A program made the translations under genes and the position numbers. Below the pieces are notes generated by a model, which saw only the letters and a program-made list of their open reading frames with translations, searched no databases and was not told where the DNA came from. Source: CALOCN01 sp942491735 (GTDB lineage: Bacteria > Eisenbacteria > RBG-16-71-46 > JABDJR01). Taken from it: 64,000 bases of DNA. The DNA is taken from assembly GCA_942491735.1 (NCBI GenBank), contig CALOCN010000008.1:310001-374000 (forward strand), read 5' to 3'. Position 1 is the first letter of the stretch, and each line of letters starts with the position of its first letter. Below, one piece after another: positions 8,108 to 14,506 of the stretch.

Positions 8108-8422
8108 GTGTTCACCTTTGTGGAGACCCCTCTCTTCACCCGTCTGGTTACGGAGTATCTCTCCGACCGGGAATACTCAGAGCTCCAGCGGGCTCTCGCG
8201 GTCAACCCCGAACTTGGTTCTGCAATTCCGGGTACCGGCGGCGTTCGGAAGGTCCGATGGGGACAGCGTGGCAAGGGGAAACGCGGGGGTGTTCGCGTGA
8301 TCTACTATCTCCGCGATCAGAAGGGCATCATCTGGATGCTCACAATCTACGGGAAGAGCGTCCAGGAGAACATCCCAGCGCACCTCCTGCGGAAGATCCG
8401 TGAGGAGCTCGACAGTGAGTAA
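8108..8422 (+). CDS. HigB-like toxin, RelE superfamily
   Basis: A 104-residue protein from the GTG at 8108. This start is preferred because the promoter -10 box ends at 8101 and a start inside the promoter (8066) is impossible on the same message. The core RGGVRVIYYLRD and the WMLTIYGKS strand fit the RelE/HigB fold of ribosome-dependent mRNA endoribonucleases, close to the group whose antitoxin carries a helix-turn-helix. It overlaps the antitoxin gene by 8 nt. Toxin-first order is typical of higBA. Likely role: stabilising the cassette array through addiction. Confidence 0.8.
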   Translation: MFTFVETPLFTRLVTEYLSDREYSELQRALAVNPELGSAIPGTGGVRKVRWGQRGKGKRGGVRVIYYLRDQKGIIWMLTIYGKSVQENIPAHLLRKIREELDSE

Positions 8423-8684
8423 GCGAAGTCTAGGCAAGGAGATCTTGGAAGGTATCCAGCAGATCAAGCGTGGCAAGACTGGCCGCGTGACGCATCTGCC
8501 TGCGGTGGCCGAAATCCGGTCTCGGATGAACCTGTCTCAAAGCGAGTTCGCACGGTTGCTCGGCGTCTCGGTGCGAACCCTCCAAGACTGGGAGCAAGGC
8601 AGGCGCTCCCCGTCGGGCCCTGCCCGAACGCTATTGCAGGTTGCCTACAAGAACCCCAAAGCTCTTCTGGATGCTGCAGCCTAA
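8415..8684 (+). CDS. HigA-like antitoxin with XRE helix-turn-helix
   Basis: About 89 residues from the GTG at 8415, which overlaps the toxin stop; a longer in-frame start at 8400 is possible but would lie further into the toxin gene. Residues ~40-75 form an XRE-type helix-turn-helix (LSQSEFARLLGVSVRTLQDWEQG), ending in helices of the kind that bind the toxin. It should neutralise HigB and repress the promoter at 8073-8101. The TAA stop lies inside the attC core GCCTAAC (8679-8685). Confidence 0.82.
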   Translation: MSKRSLGKEILEGIQQIKRGKTGRVTHLPAVAEIRSRMNLSQSEFARLLGVSVRTLQDWEQGRRSPSGPARTLLQVAYKNPKALLDAAA

Positions 8685-8810
8685 CAACAGCTTGCAGCAG
8701 ACGGATCTGTCTTGTAACGGTCCTGGCAGTGGGATGCCATTGACTGCCCGAGAGGCAATGCGGGCCAGACCCGCGCCAAGCCAGCCCGCTGCTGAAGCCG
8801 GTCGTTATGC
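8679..8810 (+). other. attC site 10, divergent subfamily
   Basis: Cores GCCTAAC (8679-8685) and GTTATGC (8804-8810). The interior differs from all other sites (GCAGCAGACGGATCTG left arm, CCGCTGCTGAAGCCGG right arm) while keeping a foldable hairpin of 132 bp. It looks like a cassette acquired from a different integron. Confidence 0.85.
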
Positions 8811-8820
8811 AGTCTTGAGG

Positions 8821-8850
8821 TTGACATTCTATAACGCACCCCGTTATAAT
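8821..8850 (+). promoter_or_regulatory. Promoter and palindromic operator of HigBA module 2
   Basis: TTGACA (8821-8826), an 18-bp spacer and a perfect TATAAT (8845-8850). The inverted repeat TATAACG-caccc-CGTTATA (8830-8848) spans the spacer into the -10 box. The toxin GTG at 8858 is 7 nt past the -10 box, again predicting a leaderless message. Confidence 0.8.
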
Positions 8851-8857
8851 GTGACTC

Positions 8858-9151
8858 GTGATAGGCACACTCCGGAATCGGGGCACTTCGGACGTGTTTG
8901 ATGGCGTGGACTCGCGCGCCGCACGACAGTGCTGTCCACAGGCCGTTTGGCCCGTGGCTCAAAGGAAACTTGATCAACTCAACCGTGTTCGAGATGTCGA
9001 ACTATTGAGAATCCCTCCCGGCAACCGCCTAGAGCGCCTTCGCGGCAGCCGTCGGGGTCAGTTTAGTATCCGGATCAACCAGCAGTACCGGATATGCTTC
9101 ACTTGGAAAGACGACCATGCCTACGAAGTCGAGATCACGGACTACCACTAG
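8858..9151 (+). CDS. higB: HigB toxin (module 2)
   Basis: A 97-residue RelE/HigB-family toxin. The segment LLRIPPGNRLERLRGSRRGQFSIRINQQYRICF is the hallmark of HigB killer proteins: a basic loop followed by a WRI-like strand. The C-terminal EVEITDYH is also typical. The GTG start sits 7 nt after the -10 box. The 3' end overlaps the antitoxin by 35 nt. A decayed near-copy lies at 16114-16360. Confidence 0.88.
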   Translation: MIGTLRNRGTSDVFDGVDSRAARQCCPQAVWPVAQRKLDQLNRVRDVELLRIPPGNRLERLRGSRRGQFSIRINQQYRICFTWKDDHAYEVEITDYH

Positions 9152-9488
9152 CGCGCGCCACGTAAGCCGTCGACTCCCGAATAAGCGCCCTCCGACACAT
9201 CCTGGCGAGATGCTGATGGAGGAGTTCTTGCGGCCTTTGAGTCTCACGCAGACGGAGTTCGCTCGGCGCTTGGGAGTCTCATATCCCCGCCTGAACGAAA
9301 TCATTAAGGGCCGCCGTTCCGTGACTCCTGACACAGCGCTCCGTCTGGCTCAGGTCTTGGGAATGTCGGCAGATTTCTGGCTGGGCCTTCAGCAGGATTG
9401 GGACTTGTGGCACGCCCTTAATGCTCCAGAGGCAGAGGAGATCTCACGTCTCAAGCCGCTATCCAAGCAAGACAAGGATGCCGCATAA
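9117..9488 (+). CDS. higA: HigA antitoxin (module 2)
   Basis: A 123-residue antitoxin with the HigA signature RPPTHPGEML near residue 25, followed by an XRE helix-turn-helix (LTQTEFARRLGVSYPRLNEII) and the FWLGLQQDWDLWHA helix. The first ~20 residues are basic and translated from within the toxin gene; an internal ATG before EEFLRPL is an alternative start. It neutralises HigB and should bind the palindrome at 8830-8848. A near-identical gene is at 16327-16698. The stop overlaps an attC core destroyed by an IS110 element. Confidence 0.88.
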   Translation: MPTKSRSRTTTSARHVSRRLPNKRPPTHPGEMLMEEFLRPLSLTQTEFARRLGVSYPRLNEIIKGRRSVTPDTALRLAQVLGMSADFWLGLQQDWDLWHALNAPEAEEISRLKPLSKQDKDAA

Positions 9489-9489
9489 C

Positions 9490-9680
9490 TAGCAACCGTG
9501 ATCTGATTTCGGCCTACTGAGCGGCGCAAGTCCATGTCGTGCTGTCTCTCACCATGGCGTTGAGAATGGTGAGGAGCTTTCTGGCCAGTGCGACGAGGGC
9601 GACTTTGGGTCGCTTCCCGGCAGCGACGAGTCGGGCGTAGAACGCCTTGAGTACAGGGTTGAACCGGGCGCCGTTCATGG
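9490..9680 (-). mobile_element. IS110-family element remnant (3' end of transposase)
   Basis: Joined directly to the attC core GCATAAC (9483-9489), this fragment matches the right-hand 190 bp of the intact element at 12293-13477 with moderate divergence. It encodes the last ~54 residues of the transposase on the minus strand (MNGARFNPVLKAF ... LLTILNAMVRDSTTW). The rest of the element and the rest of that attC site are gone; sequence belonging to the sulfotransferase cassette follows at once. Confidence 0.85.
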
Positions 9681-9722
9681 GGGCATTCCATCGTGGATGT
9701 CCAAGCGACGAAAGGAGTTTCC

Positions 9723-10619
9723 ATGACCAAGGCCCGTCTGATCGAACCCGCCAGGCGTACCTACTCCGGTACGATAACCAACCCAGAACTCTGGCCGACC
9801 TGGGACCCCCGCGACGGCGACATCCTGGTCTGCACGCCGCCGAAGAGTGGGACGACCTGGACGCAGACGATCCTGGCGATGCTGCTGAACGGCGGCTCGG
9901 ACCTGCCGGAGAAGATCCCATTCCTGTCGCCCTGGGTCGATGCGTATCTGGGAGTGGAGCCGGAAGAAGTCGCGGCCGCGTTGGAGCGGCAGACAGGTCG
10001 CCGCGTGGTCAAGACGCACACCCCCGCCGATGGATTTCCGATCTGGGACGGCGTGACGGTGATCGCGGTCTATCGCCACCCGCTGGATGTGTTCTTTTCC
10101 CTGCGCAAACACCAGAGGAACAAGGCAGAGCAAGACCCCAACCACCCGATGCTCCTGCCGGTCTCGGAGTCGCTCAAGCTGTTCCTGGAGGGCGCGGCGG
10201 CGCTGGACGACTTCGACCGCGACAACCTCCAGACCATCGCCACGCACTACACCGAAACGGTGCTGTCAGAGCGGGTACCGGGGCTCAAGGCGTTCCACTA
10301 CTCGGACATGAGCAGCAATGGCCGGCGCGCGGTCGAGGCCCTGGCGAAGGCGGCCGGGATCGACGGGGATGACGCGCTGATCGACACGGTGACCGAGGCG
10401 ACGAGCTTTGCCACCATGAAGGCCAACGCGCAGGACTATGCCCCTGTCGCGGGTACCGGGTACTGGAAGTCCGACGCGGGCTTCTTCGATTCCGGCAGTT
10501 CGCAAAAATGGGACGGCCAGTGCACCGACGAGGACCTCGTGCTGTTCGAGAGCCGTCTGGCGGAACTGGTCTCGGATGAAGAGGCGCGTCACTGGCTGAA
10601 ACACGGCGAGGGTGTCTGA
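9723..10619 (+). CDS. Sulfotransferase-domain protein
   Basis: A 298-residue cytosolic sulfotransferase-type protein. Residues 39-46 are PPKSGTTW, the PAPS 5'-phosphosulfate loop. A VYRHPLDVFFS segment near residue 115 matches the 3'-phosphate-binding region, and the C-terminal half carries the KADAGFFDSGSSQKW-like stretch before a final helix, similar to the R-K-G box but without a clear KG. The ATG at 9723 has AAAGGAG in front; an ATG 30 nt earlier does not. Substrate unknown. The gene sits between an IS110 remnant and a damaged attC, so it is probably a cassette, with higher GC than its neighbours. Confidence 0.82.
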   Translation: MTKARLIEPARRTYSGTITNPELWPTWDPRDGDILVCTPPKSGTTWTQTILAMLLNGGSDLPEKIPFLSPWVDAYLGVEPEEVAAALERQTGRRVVKTHTPADGFPIWDGVTVIAVYRHPLDVFFSLRKHQRNKAEQDPNHPMLLPVSESLKLFLEGAAALDDFDRDNLQTIATHYTETVLSERVPGLKAFHYSDMSSNGRRAVEALAKAAGIDGDDALIDTVTEATSFATMKANAQDYAPVAGTGYWKSDAGFFDSGSSQKWDGQCTDEDLVLFESRLAELVSDEEARHWLKHGEGV

Positions 10620-10625
10620 CCGGAA

Positions 10626-10676
10626 GGAGGGGCGACACAGCGGCTCTCGGAACGGGTGCTCGGAAGTCACCCCTCC
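10626..10676 (+). terminator. Hairpin after the sulfotransferase gene
   Basis: The 11-nt arms GGAGGGGCGAC and GTCACCCCTCC pair with a single mismatch, and a TTGATTT stretch follows shortly after. It is a plausible terminator 6 bp past the stop codon. Confidence 0.5.
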
Positions 10677-10746
10677 TCCTTGATTTCGAGGCTACGCTGA
10701 TGCCTCGTAAGCCGTTCACGTCCCGGTCTTGAGGTGTGGCGGTGTC

Positions 10747-10862
10747 TTGGATGGCCCACCCTGTCACGCCCCTGGCTTGGGGCGGGGTGCTACATTGAGT
10801 GGAACGAAGCGGGGCCAGGGCCGCGCCAGGTCAGCCCGCAGCTGAGCTTACAAACGTCATAC
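10747..10862 (+). other. attC site 11 (5' core lost, 3' core degenerate)
   Basis: From CCCACCCTGTCACGCCCCTGG onward the sequence follows the array consensus, ending in a degenerate 3' core GTCATAC (10856-10862). No RYYYAAC core is found on the left. It is likely inactive. Confidence 0.75.
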
Positions 10863-10876
10863 GGACAAATCCTCCA

Positions 10877-11566
10877 ATGAAACGTTTTTGGGACTACGCA
10901 CCCAAGGAGAGGTTTCCCCCGAGCCCTATCGAGAATCCGGGCGAACTGGAGAGTTCCGATCGCCTGAATGTGGCTTGCACACAGACAGATCTTTCTCCCT
11001 CGGCGCAGCGCAAGCTTGTTAGAAGCTGGTGTGCGCGCCTGCCGAAACTTGAGGGTGTCAAGTTCCTCTGGTTGTCGTCTCGTGTTTCACAGCCCCTATT
11101 CGATGCTGCATGCGAAGTCCCCGGTCTTGAGGGGCTGTGGGTCAAATGGAGCGGTGTGAAGAATGTCGACGCCCTCGAGAAGGCAGATTCCCTTCGCTAC
11201 TTTCACCTAGGTAGTTCCTCGGGCCTCGTGTCGCTTGGTCCGTTGGCCTCGAAACGCGACCTTCGATGGCTCGGGATCGAGAACGTGAAGCGAGTCTCCT
11301 CGCTCGACCCGATCGCCCGCCTCCGAAGACTCGAGGGCCTTACTGTCGAGGGAAGCATGTGGTCGCCCCAACGCATAGAGTCCCTCAGCCCCATTGGCGA
11401 GTTGACCAACCTACGCTACCTCGGCCTAGCAAACCTACGGGCGACCGATGGGACTCTTAGGCCACTATTCAAACTTTCTAGGCTCGAAGAGTTTGTGGCC
11501 GCCGAGTGGTGGAATCCCGCGGAGGTCGCAGAGTTGCGTCGGCGCAATCCTGGACTCGCCGTCTAA
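10877..11566 (+). CDS. Leucine-rich-repeat-like cassette protein
   Basis: A 229-residue soluble protein from the ATG just after attC site 11. From about residue 55 it shows irregular repeats of ~22-24 residues with the L-x-x-L-x-L pattern (PLASKRDLRWLGIENV, RLRRLEGLTVEG, ELTNLRYLGLANL, KLSRLEEFVAAEW), as in bacterial leucine-rich-repeat proteins involved in protein binding. No signal peptide or catalytic motif is present. The stop overlaps the 5' core of attC site 12. The binding partner is unknown. Confidence 0.65.
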   Translation: MKRFWDYAPKERFPPSPIENPGELESSDRLNVACTQTDLSPSAQRKLVRSWCARLPKLEGVKFLWLSSRVSQPLFDAACEVPGLEGLWVKWSGVKNVDALEKADSLRYFHLGSSSGLVSLGPLASKRDLRWLGIENVKRVSSLDPIARLRRLEGLTVEGSMWSPQRIESLSPIGELTNLRYLGLANLRATDGTLRPLFKLSRLEEFVAAEWWNPAEVAELRRRNPGLAV

Positions 11567-11725
11567 CTAAACTAGCAACCGTGATCTGATTTCGGCCTAC
11601 TGAGCGGCGCAAGTCCATGTCGTGCTGTCTCTCACCATGGCGTTGGGTGTTGTGCTAGATTGGGATTCCGAAGCGGGCCAGGGCCGCGCCAGGTCAGCCC
11701 GCAGCTGAGCCTACAAACGTTAGAT
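11561..11725 (+). other. attC site 12, interrupted by an IS110 remnant
   Basis: The 5' core GTCTAAC (11561-11567) and 3' core GTTAGAT (11719-11725) are present, but the left arm is replaced by about 75 bp of IS110 end. The right two thirds are normal. Confidence 0.8.
11568..11645 (-). mobile_element. IS110-family end fragment inside an attC site
   Basis: From 11572 to about 11645 this matches the end of the intact element next to its attC target, then switches to attC interior at CATGGCGTTG, a stretch resembling both the element and the attC arm. A deletion between the two short similarities removed the rest of the element. Confidence 0.8.
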
Positions 11726-11757
11726 CTCTTCGGGGACAGGACCCAGAATCCCTGTGG

Positions 11758-11763
11758 TAAACT
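11758..11763 (+). promoter_or_regulatory. Possible -10 box of the antitoxin at 11770
   Basis: TAAACT lies 6 nt before the ATG, the same spacing as in the other toxin-antitoxin cassettes. No good -35 box is seen. A short inverted repeat ACAGG/CCTGT (11736-11740, 11751-11755) lies just upstream. Confidence 0.4.
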
Positions 11764-11769
11764 TGCTTC

Positions 11770-11991
11770 ATGTCTGTCCACAAGAAACTGTTCCAGGACG
11801 CCTTGCTCCTTCCCCCAGAGGCTCGTGCCGCCTTGGCCGGAACGCTTCTAGAAAGCTTGGAAGGCCCTGTTGACCTGAACACAGAGGCCGAGTGGAAGCA
11901 GGAGATAGAGCGCCGCCTTCAGGACCTGAACACCGGACGTGTACAGACGATTCCATGGGAGCAGGCTAGACGCCGGATTCTTGGGGAGTAA
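11770..11991 (+). CDS. Addiction-module antitoxin, TIGR02574/RelB-like
   Basis: A 73-residue acidic helical protein of the type called addiction module component: LPPEARAALAGTLLESLEG in the first half, then an EWKQEIERRLQDL helix and IPWEQARRRI at the end. Such proteins pair with a ParE/RelE toxin encoded just downstream, usually with overlapping start and stop. Here the stop TAA is followed directly by GTG, but the frame that begins there does not encode a toxin and merges into an XRE antitoxin, so the partner toxin seems to be lost. Orphan antitoxin. Confidence 0.75.
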   Translation: MSVHKKLFQDALLLPPEARAALAGTLLESLEGPVDLNTEAEWKQEIERRLQDLNTGRVQTIPWEQARRRILGE

Positions 11992-12030
11992 GTGCCGCAC
12001 CGCGATGCAGAGATTGTAGGAAGTCCTGAG

Positions 12031-12291
12031 ATGAGCGAGTTTCGTAAGGCACGCAAGACAATTGATGTGAGCGTCGGTGAATCCGTTCGGATCCTCCGGG
12101 AGCTCCAGGAGTTGAGTCAGAACGAGCTGGCAGAACTGACCGGCATTCCCCAGTCGACAATTTCGGCGATCGAGAACGATCGGACGAACGTTGGCGTAGA
12201 GCGAGCCAAGCGGATTGCCCGAGCTCTGAAGGTGCACCCTGCAGTGTTGGTGTTTCCAGGGTGGGATGTGGAGCGGGAGTCAGCAGCGTAA
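12031..12291 (+). CDS. XRE-family antitoxin
   Basis: About 86 residues from the ATG at 12031, with GGAAG upstream; an in-frame GTG at 11992 would add 13 residues that look like leftover toxin sequence. Residues ~20-60 are a helix-turn-helix (LSQNELAELTGIPQSTISAIEND), and the C-terminus VLVFPGWD is typical of antitoxins paired with RelE-like toxins. The matching toxin is absent here. The same C-terminus reappears in the broken cassette at 17183-17417. The stop overlaps attC core GCGTAAC. Confidence 0.75.
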   Translation: MSEFRKARKTIDVSVGESVRILRELQELSQNELAELTGIPQSTISAIENDRTNVGVERAKRIARALKVHPAVLVFPGWDVERESAA

Positions 12292-12316
12292 CTAGCAACC
12301 GTGATCTGATTTCGGC

Positions 12317-13249
12317 CTACTGAGCGGCGCAAGTCCATGTCGTGCTGTCTCTCACCATGGCGTTGAGAATGGTGAGGAGCTTGCGAGCGAGGTCGACGAG
12401 CGCAACTTTGGGCCGCTTGCCGGCTGCGATGAGCCGTGTGTAGAACGCCTTGAGCACCGGGTTGAAGCGGGCTTCGTTCATGGCGGCCAGGTAGAGAGCG
12501 GTGCGTGGAGCCGGTCGTCCGGCGCGGATGCGTCGGACTCCGGTCTTCCTCCCACTATCCTTGGCAAAGGGTGCCAGGCCGACCAGAGAGGCGATCTGTC
12601 GGCGGTCGAGTGATCCGAGCTCCGGCAACTCGGCGATCAGTGCGCGTGCCACTCCCGGACCCACCGAGGGCGCCGTCTGCAACCGATCGCAGATCTCCGC
12701 CGTTTCGGGGTCTTCTGCGATCACGGCGTCGAGGCGTTGATCGATCTTGGCGACCCGCTTTTCAAGTAGCTTGATCAGAGACTGGATGTCACGGCGGATG
12801 GCTACCGCTGCGGTGTCGAGCCGGCTCTTCTCGGCCACGATCATGGCCATCAGTTGTCGGCGCCGTTGAACGAGATCGGCCAGTAGGCGCTGTCTGGGGC
12901 TTTGGAGCGGGCGTCTGGCGGGTCGCGCCCGTTCTCCGTACAACGCCAGCAGGCGCGCATCGAGTGGATCCGTCTTGGCCAAGACTCCCAAGCCTTCGCT
13001 GAAGCGACGTACCCGCCACGGGTTGACCACGGCAATGGGGAGGCCGGTCTCATCCAGGCGCTCTGCCAGGGAACGCTCGTACCCACCCGTCGACTCAACG
13101 ACGATTAGGTCGGGGTTCAGGGCCACGAGGGCGCGGGCTAGTTTGCGGATCCCGGCGGCGGTGTTGGCCACTCGGGCGACCTTCCCTTCTCCGCCGCAGG
13201 CCCAGTCGAGATGCAGCTTGGCGACATCGATTCCAACGCAAGTTGTCAT
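12317..13249 (-). CDS. IS110-family transposase
   Basis: A 310-residue DEDD transposase. The start at 13249 gives the family's N-terminus, MTTCVGIDVAKLHLDWA, behind GGAGACTTTACC; a longer frame adds 20 unlikely residues. Visible features: D near residue 8 (GIDVAK), E in VESTGGYER near 60, TDPLDARLLA near 100 (two D), and the C-terminal transposase_20-like part with LVGLAPFAKDSG and the RALY/TALYLAAM segment. IS110 enzymes are guided by a structured RNA from the element's non-coding end; the leader here is 228 bp. Confidence 0.92.
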   Translation of the reverse strand: MTTCVGIDVAKLHLDWACGGEGKVARVANTAAGIRKLARALVALNPDLIVVESTGGYERSLAERLDETGLPIAVVNPWRVRRFSEGLGVLAKTDPLDARLLALYGERARPARRPLQSPRQRLLADLVQRRRQLMAMIVAEKSRLDTAAVAIRRDIQSLIKLLEKRVAKIDQRLDAVIAEDPETAEICDRLQTAPSVGPGVARALIAELPELGSLDRRQIASLVGLAPFAKDSGRKTGVRRIRAGRPAPRTALYLAAMNEARFNPVLKAFYTRLIAAGKRPKVALVDLARKLLTILNAMVRDSTTWTCAAQ

Positions 13250-13477
13250 GGTAAAGTCTCCGAGACAACGAACTCGTCCTCTTGGATACGGGCTCTTGGG
13301 CCCAGGCAACCGTTCGAGCTTCGTTGTGGCAGTGGAGTGCGGCGACCCAGGCTAGTTAAGTTAACGGTCTCCGAGCGGGACCCGGCGCCGGCCGGTCTAC
13401 CGACTCCGGTTGAAAGCCGGTGGGCAGCGGCTACCGCCTGCCGGCTATCTTCGTTTCTACCATGTGCGAATCATAAG
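13250..13477 (-). ncRNA. Candidate bridge (seek) RNA in the IS110 leader
   Basis: The non-coding leader between the element's end and the transposase start is GC-rich and strongly foldable: for example CCGGC / GCCGG pairs around 13400-13445. Read on the minus strand it contains ACGGTTGC (13306-13313), identical to the element's other end (12295-12302 complement), and TAACTAGC (about 13351-13358), identical to the plus strand across the attC-element junction (12289-12296). Such paired guide segments are what bridge RNAs use to recognise donor and target. Folding and expression are not shown. Confidence 0.5.
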
Positions 13478-13629
13478 ATGCGCTGCAGCTGACGGCTCTG
13501 CCCTGTCACGCCCCTGGCGGTGGGGACGTGGTGGTATATTGGGAATCCGAAGCGGGCCAGGATCGCGCCAGGCCAGCCCGCAGCTGAGCTTACAAACGTT
13601 AGGCAGCTCCATTGGTGCCGAGGTAGCAG

Positions 13630-14136
13630 ATGACCATCACTCCACACCACGCGCTTAGCGTCGTTGCAATCGGTGTGGGCGCCAGTCTCCTCATGGACGC
13701 CTGGAATCTCTTCTTGAAACGAGCGTTCGGCATTCCCTCGCTCAACTATTGTCTGCTCGGCCGCTGGCTTCTTCACATGCCAGAGGGCACCTTCTTCCAT
13801 GCGAGCATCGCGGCGGCTCCGCCAAGACGTCTCGAGTGTGCCGCGGGCTGGGTCGCCCACTACACGATCGGCGTCTTGCTCGCCCTTGTGTTCCTCGCTC
13901 TAGCGCCCGCCGACTGGCTTGCGCGGCCAACCGTTCTTCATGCGCTCCTGTATGGCATCTGCACGGTGGTGTTTCCGCTCTTCGTCCTACAGCCCGCTCT
14001 CGGCCTCGGGATCGCCTCTTCGAGAACTCCCAAGCCGGCACAGGCCAGGCTTAAGAGCGTCGTGACACACGTCGTCTTCGGATTAGGGCTGTATCTATGC
14101 GCAGTGGTCCTGAGCCAACTGGCGGTCGCTGCCTAA
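13630..14136 (+). CDS. DUF2938-family membrane protein
   Basis: A 168-residue protein with about four hydrophobic segments (residues 8-25, 75-95, 100-122, 142-162). The early motif GVGASLLMDAWNLFLKRAFG and the following SLNYCLLGRWLLHMPEG and WVAHYTIGV are characteristic of DUF2938, a family of inner-membrane proteins of unknown function. Full length, single-gene cassette. The TAA stop lies in the 5' core GCCTAAC of a collapsed attC site. Confidence 0.82.
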   Translation: MTITPHHALSVVAIGVGASLLMDAWNLFLKRAFGIPSLNYCLLGRWLLHMPEGTFFHASIAAAPPRRLECAAGWVAHYTIGVLLALVFLALAPADWLARPTVLHALLYGICTVVFPLFVLQPALGLGIASSRTPKPAQARLKSVVTHVVFGLGLYLCAVVLSQLAVAA

Positions 14137-14149
14137 CAATCGGTTAGGC
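14131..14149 (+). other. attC site 14, collapsed to 19 bp
   Basis: GCCTAAC (14131-14137) and GTTAGGC (14143-14149) are separated only by AATCG. Both cores are perfect and complementary, but the whole interior of about 115 bp is missing. The site at 17859-17877 has the same 7+5+7 structure. Confidence 0.75.
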
Positions 14150-14339
14150 TGCATCAATGAAGGCGTTGATTATTGTCGCCACCTTCCTGGCTTGTGCCCT
14201 GATGCACGGCTGTGGCGGCCTCATGCCCGTCCGTGCGCCCGGCTTCGTCAGGTGCCAAGGTGTTGGGAACGAAGGGGCTCCGGCATGGCTGGCTTTGCTG
14301 GTATTGAGGGTTTGGCGAGTAGCTACCACCACGGCCCGT
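14150..14339 (+). repeat. Repeated cassette, MKAL-type family, copy E (shortened), with small lipoprotein-like ORF
   Basis: The beginning matches the starts of copies B and C and the end matches their last ~60 bp, with the middle deleted. A 62-residue frame at 14157-14345 starts MKALIIVATFLACALMHGCGG, which reads as a lipoprotein signal (Cys at the end of the hydrophobic stretch). This is the best-looking protein of the family, and its stop overlaps the attC core. Whether it is translated is uncertain. Confidence 0.55.
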
Positions 14340-14474
14340 GCCTAACAGCGCGCTGCATCTGTCGGGTCTCCCCTGTCACGCCCCTGGCATCGGAGGTGGT
14401 GCTATATTGAGGGGAACGTGCGGGGCTAGGGTCGCGCCAGGCCAGCCCCGCAGCTGAGCTTGAAAACGTTAGAC
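14340..14474 (+). other. attC site 15
   Basis: Cores GCCTAAC (14340-14346) and GTTAGAC (14468-14474); interior standard apart from GCATCTG in place of GCAGCTG in the left arm. Confidence 0.9.
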
Positions 14475-14506
14475 CGATTAGGGACTCTCGGGCTTGAGGT
14501 TGCGAC

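Larger units (their letters stand above)
12293..13477 (-). mobile_element. IS110-family element, intact, inserted in an attC core
   Basis: About 1185 bp without terminal inverted repeats or target duplication, as usual for IS110. The left boundary is right after GTAAC/TA and the right boundary just before ATGCGCTGCAG. The transposase is on the minus strand, and a long 228-bp leader precedes it at the right end. Two further copies of the same left end occur at other attC cores (9490, 11568), so the boundary is well defined to within 1-3 bp. Confidence 0.85.
12286..13604 (+). other. attC site 13, split by the intact IS110 element
   Basis: The 5' core GCGTAAC (12286-12292) and the remainder (13478-13604, with 3' core GTTAGGC at 13598-13604) are separated by an IS110-family element. 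Joining the two parts restores TAACTATGCGCTGCAG as seen in intact sites. Confidence 0.85.
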
